Positions 34,113 through 45,270 of a stretch of 64,000 nt of DNA are shown here, piece after piece. The notes beneath the pieces were generated by a model. It was not told the origin of the DNA and made no database searches. It worked only from the letters and a program-made list of their open reading frames with translations. Made by a program: the position numbers and the translations under genes. Origin of the DNA: Hippasteria phrygiana (lineage: Eukaryota > Echinodermata > Asteroidea > Valvatida > Goniasteridae); assembly GCA_037893225.1 (NCBI GenBank), contig JAZGUH010000556.1, positions 682,001 through 746,000 on the forward strand, in the 5' to 3' direction. Every line of letters begins with the position of its first letter. Position 1 is the stretch's first letter.

Positions 34113-34244
34113 TGTCAATTTTTACAAAAAGGCAGATTTTCAGACATGATCAATTTAAAGAATGTTCAATATTACATTACTCATTCAATAAAGCAAGCTT
34201 TTTCATTCCTAATTCAGTCAGATTGTCCTTTGGGAAACTAACAG

Positions 34245-34442
34245 TGGTGCAATCTATGCGTAAATCAAAGCAGAAAATTTGCTTACCATGAAAATTCCAC
34301 CCGTGTCAAAACATGATTACCATTCAAAGTTTCGTGAGATGTATATTGCTTGTATAACAGGTTTTTAGCGTTTGTTTGATTAGCATGAAAATCAAAGTGA
34401 GTTTTGGCCGGTAACCCGTTTTTAACTAAGCAAGATTTTGTG
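34245..34442. mobile_element. GCTTAGCA MITE, copy 3 (degraded)
   Basis: AAAATTTGCTTACCATGAAAA on the left, TTGCTTGTATAACAGG in the middle, and AGTTTTGGCCGGTAACCCG plus AACTAAGCAAGATTTTGTG on the right match the family order. Ends are eroded. Confidence 0.6.
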
Positions 34443-34920
34443 TGACCCACATGACATCACGTTTACTTCATCCCAACTGCATGTTCCACAAGTAGGTATA
34501 GTATTAGTCCCTTGTGTTGTACAGTAAATGTCTAACACACGGATCATTCATTCATGAATAGGAACCCCTCACACTGTAATTCACAGCCCATTACGTACAG
34601 TGATACTCGACATAGAAGCTCGTCAATTCGGCACCAAACCGTGACCATGTTTGAAACAATGTTTTCTTTTAACGCTTCGTTAGAAACAACTCTGTTTTGA
34701 CATTACTCTCGAAAAAAAAAAAAAAATATAGCATTTCTCAACCCTATTAGCCGGTCTGCAAAGAGTGATTGAGGGAGGGTATTAAATTTGACTTGTAAGC
34801 ATAGGTAACAGATTACGTTCTGCTTGGTTATACTGATATTATTTATATCATTTCCATATGATTGGAACAAAGTGTGGTAGCCATAAGCTATAATGACTGA
34901 TCATAAACCATGCATAATTT
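34443..34920. other. no gene recognised
   Basis: AT-rich, with an A run at 34713-34726. Nothing matched. Confidence 0.42.
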
Positions 34921-35337
34921 AAAGGTAATATTTAACATTTTCTTTTGGTGGAATTTTCAGAAATGAATGGATTTGGGGGTTAGTATTTTATAGCAAATAC
35001 AGTAACACTGACCTGTTTAAAGTTTTGCGTGCATATAGATGCTGGGAAAACAGAGAGAAAAAAAAAATGCTGTTCTTGTAGTCTGGTTCCCTGACCCTGC
35101 AGAGAAATTTATAGACATCGGGGGAATTGTCAGGTCAGGGAACCAGACTAGCTAGCTTGTACCCATTCATGGATGTATAACCGATTGCAAATAGAATGTG
35201 GACAAACTAAATTTGGTAAAGCGGGGGCAGTATTTAAAAACAAATCTGGTTTTTTTCCAACGATGGTCGGCCGACTGTCATTGGAAATTGATACAAAATC
35301 CCACTTTTCTTGACAATGACAGCACACCGGGTGCCTG
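34921..35337 (+). mobile_element. AAAGGTAG element, truncated copy
   Basis: AAAGGTAATATTTAAC, TTTTCAGAAATGAATGG, GGGGGTTAGTATTTTATAGC and AACACTGACCTGTTTAAAG follow the 44430 element. CCAACGATGGTCGGCCG at about 35257 is a decayed form of its central palindrome. A mini-foldback sits at 35079-35150. Similarity stops at CACACCGGGTGCC. Confidence 0.72.
35079..35150. repeat. TAGTCTGGTTCCCTGACC mini-foldback, second copy
   Basis: Same inverted ends as at 30921-31003, slightly shorter, at the same position of the host element. Confidence 0.75.
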
Positions 35338-37114
35338 AAAATCTGGGGAATGTACGGGAACTACTACGGTAAGATTTTGAGATCAAAGTCAAAGTAATTG
35401 ATGCTTTCAAAAGTAACACTTGAACCATGGAAAATTTTGTCCTGCTGAATGCTGTCAGATAAAGTCGTTGACACCTCTTCGTTTTCAATCCAAGATATCC
35501 AACACCAATCGCAGATAATTGATTTGGGTACATAGAGTCATCTTGGAAACAAAGATGGCAGATTTCATTTCCGCTAATGCGATGGAATTTCGGGGGGGGA
35601 TCTGGTGAACGAGGGGGACGAAGAGGGGGTGATGACTAAGAAAAAGAAAAAGATCCGCTCAAAGAATATGCATTCATCATCGCTTCTGTATCCCAAGGAT
35701 GCTCAGAATTGATCCACAGAAAATATCTGAAAGTTAAACGGAGATTTGGTCGAGAAAAATCTGCCTGTGCCTTGAAGGAACTGCATTATTTGATTAGGGA
35801 TTCTTGTATTAAGTTGCAACGGGCTGCATTTCTGTACCGTCCTGCTGAAGACGAACCCCCCTGGGTTTGAACACGCCATGATAATAAGGCAATCACATTT
35901 TGTCGTGGGGAAATAACACAAAGTAAACTGTTGACCTCGCATGTGAGAGCGTGGCTAGCTTGCATAATGGCGATCTTTGATGGCACTCTTGTATTCTCCC
36001 CTGGTCCACCGTAATTTGGTATTCCATACCAAATTATGTTTGATTTTACATGTTATCCCCCTCAACAAGCAGGACGTGGGACAAATTGCGTGCCGTGCGC
36101 AACGGTGACTAAAGTATGAGGTGTTTATGAGGAGACGGGTTGGGTCTTTCGTTCTTCCCAGCATGGACTTTGCCTCTCGGGAGACGACGAGCTTTGATGG
36201 AGGAGTACGGCTAGCTTCATCACGGAGTTCACTGACAGATGTGTCGGGGAAACCCAACCTCTGTGACTGATGATAGGAACGCCGATCGAAGAGGGCCAAG
36301 AAAAACAACCCGGCGCAAGATCTTTACACACCGAGTGCCGTAATGGAGAAGGCTAATGTCTCTGCCTTGTCACATTAATGCACGTTACTCTGGCCGTCCG
36401 GCCTTATATCAGCACAATCAAGAACCGCGTTTTGCTTTAGCATAGCCGCAAACCGGACTAATAACCGCAACGATCAGTTTGCCGTTCTGATAAGGCCGGT
36501 TCACGTGTCCATCGTTTTGCAAAACGAATCACAACCAAGACCGCATGACAACTCTGCACTTTCCGTTTCGCAAATACTCACAAGAAATCTTTTCGTCTAT
36601 AATGCAAAGTGACACGACAGATATTTCAAGTGCCCCCAAGCAAATACAGGCCATTACGGTGAATTCACAGACAGTATCTATGTACACAAAGGAATCTCAT
36701 TCTGTTATTTTCATTTGGCCATCCTCTCCCCTCCTCCGCTCAGCCGCATAGCTTTCGTATAACTCATTTAAACCTGCAAGTAACACCTGGCTCACAACGC
36801 GTACTTCATGTCATAATAACATAACAAGTTCTCTTCAGCGAAGTGTATACCGTAAACTCTAAATCAACAAACCTATTGAATTCAATTACGGCAAAGGTTT
36901 TTTTTTTTTATCTGAATCCAAGTTTCAAACACCTGATTAGTTTACTCGCCAGATGTGAAAATGGAATTAGAACTATTCAACTTCTTACGGCAAACTTTTC
37001 TAGCACACACCTTGAGTGGCCTTTTGGCCTTGCGTTGGGCGATACTTGTTGGGCGATGGCTACTTGTCACACAAAAATGAATTGTCGCTTCCCGGGTTGT
37101 ATCGTAAAATTGGG
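35338..37114. other. no gene recognised; 36.0-36.8 kb GC-richer single-copy-like DNA
   Basis: A G run near 35592. 36040-36760 is compositionally different from the AT-rich spacers and carries several overlapping ORFs up to 117 codons, none with a recognisable domain. Confidence 0.38.
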
Positions 37115-37350
37115 TGTGATCCCTGGCTACACGGCATTCTGGGTTTATGACTTCTGACTAGCGCCCACTCGAACAAAGATACTGACAATTTGGGAGACCG
37201 CCAACATAGGGCAAGATAGCTCAGTTGGTAGAGCGCCGGTACGGTAACCCGGAGGTCGCAGGTTCGAATCCCGCTCGTGCCAGTTTCTTTGTTCACTTTG
37301 AAAATGTACTAAATTTATCTAGTCAGTTTCCCTTGTGGATTGTTTGACAA
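37115..37350 (+). mobile_element. SINE family A, best copy
   Basis: Leader GTGATCCCTGGCTACACGGC, then GATACTGACAATTTGGGAGA. The tRNA-like segment at about 37211-37282 has intact A box (TAGCTCAGTTGGTAGAGC) and B box (GGTTCGAATCCCGC). The anticodon stem and T stem are imperfect, so a functional tRNA is unlikely. The tail CTTTGTTCACTTTGAAAATG ends near GTTTGACAA. Confidence 0.85.
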
Positions 37351-38152
37351 AAAAATGAATTTCATTATATTTCACCTAAAAACATTTCAGGTTATTTCTT
37401 CCCGGATTGTCTTCATGTCGGTCCCTAAATATATATATTCATTGCTTGAGTAATCAAAACAAGCCCGAACAGCAAACTGGGCCCCAATATGCTTAAATCA
37501 TTGCTGATTATAGTCCGCTTCTAATTAATTGCCAAGTAGTCCGCACACAATGAGTCTCTTTGTGCCGTTTGCGGGCTCTTTATTGGCACTGGTCTTGGGT
37601 AAGTTTGCACACGATTTGTCTTGATGATAGCCTGTGTTTGTCCTGTTTTGGAATATCCCAATAGAGAAATCCCGGAAAATTGCCAGGATGGAAATTAGGA
37701 ATCCGGGAGGCGGGCAATCAATGGGACAAAGAAATCAACCTGTGGTGCGTATTCAAGTTGCGCAAAATAGCAGCACGAACATTCTGTTTTTTTGGGGGGT
37801 TCGGGTTCATGCAAAGTTCAGCGTGTTTTTTCTTTAATGAAATTCTCTTTAGATGAATAATATCAGTTGCAAATGTTTCATTTAAACACTTTAGCAAAAG
37901 AAATGAAATGTTTTTGTTCAAGAATACAGTGGTATAGCCAAGTTCATTTCAGTGGGGGGGGGGGGGGGGGGGGTGGGGGGGGGAGTGGGGGTGGCATGTC
38001 TACTTTTACAGGGGGAAAGTAATATTGTTTACTTTCCTGACAAAATTACACATTTTTTAATAAGAGTGTCCCAATTCTTTTACTACAGCAAGAATATGTA
38101 TGCTACAAAAAATACCGACATTGAGGGGCTGGGACGTTAGATTAAAAATAGA
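37351..38152. other. no gene recognised; long poly(G)
   Basis: Contains a G run of about 20 followed by T and further G blocks at 37955-37990. No credible ORF. Confidence 0.45.
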
Positions 38153-38245
38153 AGGAGCGAGATTTGAACCGGTGACCTCCGGAATACCGTACGTTTGTTG
38201 ACGGTCTCCCAAATTGTCAGTGTCTTAATTGTTTGGGGGCACAAG
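38153..38245 (-). mobile_element. SINE family A, internally deleted
   Basis: On the minus strand: TGCCCCCAAACAATTAAGAC, GACAATTTGGGAGACCGTC, then GGTATTCCGGAGGTCACCGG and TTCAAATC. The A-box part of the tRNA-like segment is missing. Confidence 0.68.
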
Positions 38246-39830
38246 TCACAACTTACTTGTGACATGTACATGTACATGTAGTACAATGAAAATTTAACAA
38301 TGTTTTAGTGTAGTACTTGTACGAAACTACAGAGTGATACTAACTTAATTCGTCAAAAACTGCTTATAAACAGACCAAACTTTTTGGGGTGGCTGAAAAT
38401 TTCGGGAGAAGGAAACCATGGTTACCTATTTTGACAGACTGATTTTTGAACAATTTGAAAAAATTTTGACATTTTAAGGAGATTTTTGTAATAGTTCGAA
38501 TTTTCTATTTCTTTTATAACCCTCTCTGACAAAGTGATTCGTGAATAATTTGAAAAACTTTGGAAATATTCTAAAAATGTCCGTAAAGTAAAAAAAAAAG
38601 ACTCCATCTTGAAATTCTTTTCTACCAAAAAAAAAAGACAACCCTTTTTTGAGGTTGTGTTTGAAGAGGGGCACTCATCCGAATTTGTATGTGAAAAGTA
38701 TTCCTCGCTCCTTCAAAGTACTCCTAATTTTGCTGCTGGTTGCTTGCGGTTCAAAAACCTCCGAGCATAATACAAAGATCTTAACTGTTTCACTTCCTCT
38801 GTAAGCGATGCTAAAAATGAAAAAACTCTACATCATCTTAAAATAGAAGAGGGGCTGTATAAGCATATGCAAGAGTGAGAGTTTTTGCCGAAGGCAGTCC
38901 CATTTCAACCAGCATCGTAACCAGACAGATCGATCATCGGAGGTTTAACACTCACCTTGCATTCCACTTCCCGGTACCCCGTTATAAAAAGCCGTGGACG
39001 TTTTAACAGAAGAGAAGACCGAAGGGGGGTGGGTTGCCAGTTCTCGTTTCGTATTCTCCCCAGCGTCCTTGCCATCTTTGAATATTCTGCGAAAGCCGAG
39101 AGTGTACGGGGATTGGATAGATCTATAAAATATTGATAGGGGTATATCGTGCCAACAAACTGGAGATAGGTATGTAAATATGCGTAGCATTTTATGGAAA
39201 TCTTTATAAATGAGGGCTAATTGAACGATAACCAAAGAAAATATATTTTTTTTATATGAAAATGATGTTTTATGCTCTTTTCTGCTGAAATCAGCGGTTT
39301 GGGTTTCTCATTTACAAATTTCAGGTTTTATAAAGCTTAAATTAAATCAGAAATCCAAGGGGAAATGCATTCACAATTAAGAATCGTCTATGTTTCAAAA
39401 CTCTTTCCAAAATGGGTGGAATACCATTTTGAGCATAACAAAGGTGACATTCTAGACCGAAAATTTGGTGAGAGTTAAGCATTATTTTTAAGGAATATCT
39501 TTTGGAGCTTTTCATCAGAAGTTCTGATATTTCTGCAAAACTTTCTTCTGGAGAAAATTCATTTACTTAAAAAAGCACCCCCCCCCCAAAAAAAAAGTGC
39601 AATGATTTGGGGGTTAATCTTAAACATTTCAATATCATGCTGTTAACAAAAGACAACACTTTAACTGAATGCCTGGAAGCCATGTTTGAATTTGTGTTTA
39701 GAACCAGTTGCTATGTCAACCACTTTCAAACATTTGTACTTGATACTTGCATGATAAATAAAACAACAGCAATTCAAATGGGCAGTCTTGATTGGTTGTC
39801 AAAGGTAAATTTTCCAACAAAATTTGTCAC
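38246..39830. other. no gene recognised
   Basis: AT-rich, with a (C)n(A)n tract at 39579-39597. 38880-39130 is GC-richer. No matched repeats; the 39607 ORF has no domain. Confidence 0.4.
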
Positions 39831-40047
39831 AATAAGCCAGTTCGGTATTTCAACTGCGCATGTGCACAATGACATTTGATCCCGAATGACCCAGGTGACA
39901 TAACGCACGCATGTGAACGCAAAAGGTGGTCACACAACGCGCACATGTTAAATTCAATCAGAATGGGTGTTTGCGTAACATGGCGTGACATTACATCAGC
40001 AATTTGTCCGAATAACCTTTGACCTTTGAGATACTGAACTGGCTTAA
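39831..40047. mobile_element. AATAAGCCAG MITE, copy 2
   Basis: Ends AATAAGCCAGTTCGGTAT / ATACTGAACTGGCTTAA. Contains GACATTTGATCCCGAATGAC, AATTCAATCAGAATGGG and AATAACCTTTGACCTTTGAG, the reverse of the 23351 copy. 217 bp, non-coding. Confidence 0.78.
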
Positions 40048-40122
40048 TCTTGGGTTAAGACCCAGCAAGGCATGCTGGGAAGTGACCTGGCCTAGCATGG
40101 GAACAATTAAGACTGCTTAACC

Positions 40123-40410
40123 CCGGTGTCCGGCTGTTATTGATGGGGGGCTGGTATGCCAAGAACCGGCTGTGCAGCCAAGCATAAATGCAAACGACTA
40201 GGCACCACACTGAATAGAGTGGTCCTATTCATCGCACTTGGAGCCCCCTTTTGTGTGAATGAAAGCTTTGTTTGAAAAACAATTCATTACTTTCCCATTC
40301 AAGAACAATGTAGCTGAACAAAAATGGATCGAGTATGCACAGGAATGTGCCTATAGTACGTCAACCGGCCGGGTGGTCTTTTTCAAACCACAGCTATGGC
40401 CGTCGTCCAT
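40123..40410 (+). repeat. about 285-bp dispersed repeat, copy 2
   Basis: Reverse complement of 21487-21768: GTCCGGCTGTTATTGATGGG, GGCTGGTATGCCAAGAA, GGCACCACACTGAA, ATGAAAGCTTTG, and ATGGCCGTCGTCCA at the end. Scattered mismatches and small indels. An ORF starting at 40259 lies partly inside and is not called. Confidence 0.7.
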
Positions 40411-41103
40411 AAACACCCCTCTCTGCCCACTTCAACCTGTTGTTTTGCACCGATGCTGTTTTTAATCAGTGTTTTTATCTAGCGCAATCCTTGCCATGTT
40501 TATTTCCTACCACACGCCGTGCTTCACCAAAGGATCCTCACACAGTCCAAATGGAGGTGCCTATTGACACAGACGCCGAGTGTGTTTTAGTTTCTGTCCG
40601 GCATTCGTCTCTAGCTCTCCCCACCGACGAAAAAAAAAGAAAGGCAGCCAAACAGATATACATGCGTGTGTGTTTGCTGGCCATTCTGTGTACATTTATT
40701 CTGCCTATCGGCTTACAAGGTACTCGTGCACATGTTCTTAAAATTAAATTTTCCCCTGGCTCTGCGCACACATCGCCGGAATGCGCCGGGCACGTTAGAG
40801 CGAGGCCTGGAGCCGAGGGCTATGAAAGATGAGCTCGGCTGCGACCGCCACATGTTGGATACCAGACCGCGTGGATGATACCACGCTATTGACGCGCAGA
40901 GGGAGGGCTTATTGACTGGTTCATGGGATGCCACTTGACGAGCTGCCATTGTAGAGAAATTATTCCCACTTGCGGTCACGTTACATTTTATAAATTGTTA
41001 TTTTCCCAAAAAAATAAAAATTTGATACGGCAATCTAAACTAGCATGAAAGCTGGGTTACAGTATCAAAACTAATGACTAAAACAATTTATCCTATTTTT
41101 ATC
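40411..41103. other. no gene recognised; GC-richer DNA
   Basis: Overlapping ORFs of 70-130 codons on both strands at 40440-40979, none with a domain. Could be single-copy regulatory or exonic sequence, but I cannot support either. Confidence 0.35.
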
Positions 41104-41322
41104 CTAAAAATTGCTTAAGCACAAACAAAATTTGCTTAGTAAAATCATATTATCAGCTAAAACTCCATGTGACTGTCCTACTATAAAAGCAAACAGCAGC
41201 TAAATACCGGTCACAAGCAATATACATCACATGGAGTTTTAGCTGGTAAGCTGGTTTTTTACTACTAAGCAATATTTGTTGTGCCTAAGCAGGTTTTGTG
41301 CTTAAGCAGCTCTATGAACTTT
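41104..41322. mobile_element. GCTTAGCA MITE, copy 4
   Basis: AATTGCTTAAGCACAAAC and CTAAAACTCCATGTGACTG on the left mirror CACATGGAGTTTTAGCTGG and TTTTGTGCTTAAGCAGCTC on the right. The centre is GGTCACAAGCAATATACATC. Confidence 0.76.
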
Positions 41323-41326
41323 ATTC

Positions 41327-41405
41327 TATGGTTTTCCTCTCACCTCCATTCAACTGAACATTTTTTTCATCTTGTCTCCACAGGTATCGTCAGGCTTCCG
41401 AGCTC
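41327..41405 (+). mobile_element. SINE family B, 3' fragment
   Basis: GGTTTTCCTCTCACCTCC, ACTGAACATTTTTTTC and CCACAGGTATCGTCAGGC correspond to the 3' half of family B. The tRNA-like head is absent. It starts directly after the MITE. Confidence 0.62.
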
Positions 41406-42106
41406 CAATGATACGCAAGCACTTTTTCGGTATGATTAGCCTCGTTTACCTGAAAACAAACAATAAAACATTCTTCAGTATACAACAAATAACTGAACAT
41501 GACAAAACAATTAAATGAATAAGTGGGCAATTGTGTAGTGTATGGCCCTGTTCCCTATAAGGGAACAAAAATCCACTTTTAAGTTATTGGAATTGCCAAA
41601 CTAGTTAGCGACATTACAAACCAACAGGTATGCCAGAGATAACGGGTACTAGGGTTTTAGTTTTTGAGGGAAATTTTGGGGTAAAGCGACGATGAAGACG
41701 ACAAAACCCAACGCGCAAATAAAGATGGCGATCACCACTACGCACAGTAAACACACAAAACTGCACTGATTCGCATGGCAACTGTCATAAAGCACGTAAG
41801 AAAATTGCATTTTCTACCGCAATCAACTGATCAAAATTACAACAACAAAAAATCAATAGAATTAAGAGAATTCTGCTTTAGGTTGAAAAAGTCATTTTGG
41901 AATGAGAAAAGAGACCCTTGACTCTAATTTGATCAAAACTAAAGAGGGGCCCTACATGACACAATCGCCAATAAATGAAGAATGAACATGTAATGAAAAA
42001 TAAAAACAGAAACGGGGCTGGGGGGGGGGGGGGGGGGGGTAGAAAATTGAAAGAGAGGGAAGGGTTGAAGCTTGGACTAACGTACACCAAGACAAGACCA
42101 GGGGCG
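41406..42106. other. no gene recognised; poly(G)
   Basis: AT-rich, with a G run of about 17 at 42022-42039. No matched repeats. Confidence 0.42.
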
Positions 42107-42312
42107 AAATTCATTTAGCCATCGATCGAAAAGTCTTGTTTTGTTAAAACAGGTTAGCAGCCAAAACTCAATGTGATTTTCATACTGGGCAAACAACAAA
42201 TGAATACAATCGCAAGCAATGACAATTTGGTTGGTAATCCTGTTTTTACGAAGGAAGACTTTTCAGGCCAAGCCAATTTTTATACTCAGCAGCTACACGG
42301 AATTGGTCCCGG
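42107..42312. mobile_element. GCTTAGCA MITE, copy 5
   Basis: GGGCGAAATTCATTTAGCC at the left end, AACAGGTTAGCAGCCAAAAC, TTGGTTGGTAATCCTGTTTT, and GGAATTGGTCCCGG at the right end. Order and spacing fit the family. Confidence 0.7.
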
Positions 42313-42351
42313 GCAACTCTTTGGTCAGCACAAAAAAAACTTAAATATAAC

Positions 42352-42786
42352 TGTGACCGGCTCGACAAAAATGGGTACTATGAGTTACATACATAGTTGA
42401 ATTTGTCACATCCTAAGCTTTTGGTGTAGGTTTGACCCCTGTGGCATTTTGTGTTCTCGAGATATCTTGACATTTGTATACCCATATTTTCCAATTATAT
42501 AACGGAAGTACGTTTAGAGATACAGCCCCTTTAAACATAACAAGTGCAAAGAAATGAGATAGAAGCAATTTCTATCAAAATTTGGTTTTTTTATCTTTAA
42601 TCATTAATATTAATATTTCTGAAAATAAATTATGAAAATATAGATATAATAGAAGCCAACCAGCCCCCCCCCCCCCAAAAAAAAAATGACTGACATGAAA
42701 ATGTGTTCGCCCTCTTCACATAGAACAGCCCTGTGTGTGTTTTCACATAGGGCGACATAATACCCTTTTTTGTAGAGCGGGTCACA
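42352..42786. mobile_element. TGTGACCCGC MITE, diverged copy 4
   Basis: Begins TGTGACCGGCTCGACAAAAA and ends TTTTGTAGAGCGGGTCACA. About 435 bp, including a (C)n(A)n tract at 42664-42688. The interior does not align well by eye with copies 1 and 2, so this may be a related subfamily. Confidence 0.58.
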
Positions 42787-42799
42787 AATATATTTAGTA

Positions 42800-42952
42800 A
42801 AAGCAGGTTACCAGCCAAAACTCAATGTGAATTTCACGCTATTAAGCAAACAACAGGTATCAGTCACGAGCAAAAACCTGTTTTAAATAAAACCTGTTTT
42901 ATACCAAGTAAGACTTTTCGTGCTAAGCAAAATTCTGTGCTTGAAATTTTCC
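42800..42952. mobile_element. GCTTAGCA MITE, copy 6 (truncated)
   Basis: AAGCAGGTTACCAGCCAAAA, CTCAATGTGAATTTCACGC, ATCAGTCACGAGC and CGTGCTAAGCAAAATTCTG. It abuts the preceding MITE and a G run at 42956. Confidence 0.65.
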
Positions 42953-43059
42953 TCGGGGGGGGGGGGGCAAAGTATTTTAAGCTGGCCGGGATACACAAAA
43001 AGTTTACTCAGGCTAAACACAGTCTAACTGAACTTAGCAAAGAAATTCTGCCCCACCGA

Positions 43060-43487
43060 CCTTACGGTTTTTCCTGGGTCCAGATCTAAATAGAGGATAA
43101 ATCTTCAATAGATATCGGAGAAATTATCCGAATTTTCAGATCTATAGCCCTGCTAACCAATGAAATACGCTAGCTTCTAGAGCAGAATCTTCTGCTGTAG
43201 TTAAAGCAATTTTTTGCTCTTAAACCATTACAGATTCCTTGAACTTGGGCCCTGATATGATGTGATATGTACTTCGAAAATATATCAAACTAAACAACAT
43301 ATGGCAAGTGGATAGCACAAGAAAAGATTTAGTTAGTATTGACCAGTAAATTTGGGTCACACCGAGTGCAAAACTAAACTTAACCACAGCGATAGTTTGT
43401 CTATAGGTCCCAAAATTTGGATAATTTCTTTGGTATCTATTGAAGATTTATCCTCTATTTAGATCCGGACCCAGGAAAACCGTAAGG
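43060..43487. mobile_element. long-arm inverted repeat ending in CCTTACGG
   Basis: The left arm (CTTACGGTTTTTCCTGGGTC then ATCTAAATAGAGGATAAAT) and right arm (ATTTATCCTCTATTTAGATC then ACCCAGGAAAACCGTAAG) match for about 80 bp each. The interior is AT-rich and non-coding. A GGTGGTAGGG hairpin follows at 43488. A single arm recurs at 49522-49600. Confidence 0.75.
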
Positions 43488-43529
43488 GTGGTAGGGATGG
43501 CAACCTAAAATGTGGCCAAACCCACCACT
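43488..43529. repeat. GGTGGTAGGG hairpin, copy 2
   Basis: GGTGGTAGGGATGGCAACC then AAAATGTGGCCAAACCCACC and ACT; partly decayed foldback directly next to the arm of the 43060 element. Confidence 0.68.
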
Positions 43530-43534
43530 GCCTC

Positions 43535-44046
43535 AAAGAGCAACTCCAACGGTTTTGAAAAGTGAAAATGTTATTGTGTTCAATATATAATAAATTACTT
43601 ATTCATTACAAAATCATCTTTGTTTTGCGTCTCAATGTTGTGCTATTTTGCAAGAAATTATTGCCACTTCCTTTCCAGTTTATAAAAACTTTCCACAAAT
43701 TGGCCGCTGGTGGCACTGTTGAGAAATGAAAAATACAATGATGTAGTACCGTAGAAAGCTGCGCGCGATGTTATGTGCATGTGTACGTGTCGCGTTGTTG
43801 CATGCTCACCGGTAATAAGTCAGAAATGAGTATTCATTAGATGTAAATGAGCTTTGACGTCACGCTCATTTTCACGAAACTGGGATAGACTTGCGGAAAG
43901 AAAGGCAACAAAAATGCATTTTTTTAACATAAAAACCGGCGTCAAAGATGGGGATCTTGACAAGTATCTGTTGTATTTGACATAGGTTTCGATTTAATTG
44001 AGAAGAGCTAAGAAAAGTTGGGAATCGTTGGAGTACGTTGCTCTTT
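43535..44046. mobile_element. AAAGAGCAACTCCAACG inverted-repeat element
   Basis: Left AAAGAGCAACTCCAACG and right CGTTGGAGTACGTTGCTCTT are inverted with a small insertion in the right arm. It encloses 512 bp, including TGACGTCA at about 43857 and a GC-rich GCTGCGCGCGATG. No credible ORF and no clear target duplication. Confidence 0.65.
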
Positions 44047-44429
44047 AAGTTCGGTAAGTTCAAATCAAAAACCATGTCAACCCAGACTTGAAAACTTTTG
44101 ACGACAGCTTCTTTCAACTTTTGCAACAACCCAAATAACTGACCCTCAAGTCTGTGAAGGCTTTACAGAAGGAACAAACCAGCTGTTTGAGCAATCACTC
44201 CACAGATTGGGGGTGACATGCTTTCCACTTTAATTTTTATTTCTTAATTGTGTGTGTATATAATCAGTCTAGGGTAGCCCAGGACTGGATAGCCCGAGGG
44301 TTGGCAGGTGGGTCTTGAGGTGAGGGCAGGTGGGGAGAAATCCTACAAACCAAACTAAAGCCTACAAACCGTGCCGATATCGGACAGCATTTGTGGCTCG
44401 GTATTAGAGGGTTGGAGAAATGTGTGTTT

Positions 44430-45037
44430 AAAGGTAGTGTATATGATTGGTCATTGCTGCAATTTTCAGAAATGGGCGGATTTTGGGGGTTCGTATTTTA
44501 TAGGAAATATCGTTCCACTGACCTGTTCAAAGTTTTGTGTTCTTGGATGGCGAAAAAAAAAAAACGAGAGAAAAATGGCGTTCGTTTTTAACCGTCGGGG
44601 GGTTAAGCTCACTGGATTTGTTATAGCGCCCTCTTGTAAAATAATTACCCAATTTTTGTAAATGGGATCGTTTTCAATTGTCATGGGCCGAGTGGTACTT
44701 ACGTCGTGCGGCGAACGGCCATCAACGTGTCGCTTCGGTACACTACGCGTACGCCCGTTTTCGGATTGTTAACCTATATCAGACACAACGTGGACTAACT
44801 ACATTTGGTCAATAGAGGGCAGTATTTAAACAAATCCGTCATTTTTTCCAACGATTGTTCGGCCGAACAATCGTTGGAAAACGATATAAATTTCCACTTT
44901 TCTTGAAAACGACAGCACACACCTGGTGCCATCATTTCACAGGATGATTGAGACTACTATTAACTTACAGTAAGGTATTTCGTAATAATTAAGTAAAACA
45001 AAAAATGGAGGATTAACCAATCGTGTACACTACCTTT
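44430..45037. mobile_element. AAAGGTAG element, most complete copy
   Basis: AAAGGTAGTGTATATGATTGG at the left and CCAATCGTGTACACTACCTTT at the right are inverted ends, 608 bp apart. In the interior lies an exact 30-bp palindrome (44848-44877, half-site CCAACGATTGTTCGG). Non-coding. Relatives: 30764, 34921, 47481 and 59595. Confidence 0.8.
44848..44877. repeat. perfect 30-bp palindrome inside the AAAGGTAG element
   Basis: CCAACGATTGTTCGG is followed immediately by its reverse complement. Decayed versions occupy the same position in the copies at 34921 and 59595. Confidence 0.9.
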
Positions 45038-45127
45038 CAGGGGTATATCACACAGCTCTGGCAGAGATGACAACACAATTACAGGCAGTGTTTACACCGT
45101 GTGGGATTTAACATATACGTGAAATAA

Positions 45128-45262
45128 CAAACCCGTGTGAAGATGGAATTTGGATCGGATGATGTAAATTAGAAAAGAGATTTTTGCCCTTTCGTAGTGT
45201 ATGTAGCACTGTGTGCTCATCAGTGCTTTCCGAGAGCCTGTGTGAAAAAAATTCACAGGCTT
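45128..45262 (-). mobile_element. SINE family C, inverted 3' fragment
   Basis: On the minus strand: CACAGGCTCTCGGAAAGCAC, TGATGAGCACACAGTGCTAC and CGAAAGGGCAAAAATCTCT, the 3' part of family C. It is oriented head-to-head with the full copy at 45271. GTGTGAAGATGGAATTTG occurs before both parts. Confidence 0.72.
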
Positions 45263-45270
45263 TAAAGTGT

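Noticed and set aside
33483..34118. 211-codon proline/serine/threonine-rich ORF on the minus strand
   Set aside because: It lies inside the G-rich minisatellite; the residue pattern follows directly from the repeat and the unit lengths vary irregularly.
37211..37282. Functional tRNA gene
   Set aside because: A and B boxes are good, but anticodon and T stems have mismatches, and the segment is embedded in a SINE with several related copies.
40440..40832. 130-codon ORF with a hydrophobic CLLAILCTFILPIGL segment
   Set aside because: No domain, and overlapping ORFs on both strands. A membrane-like stretch alone is not enough.
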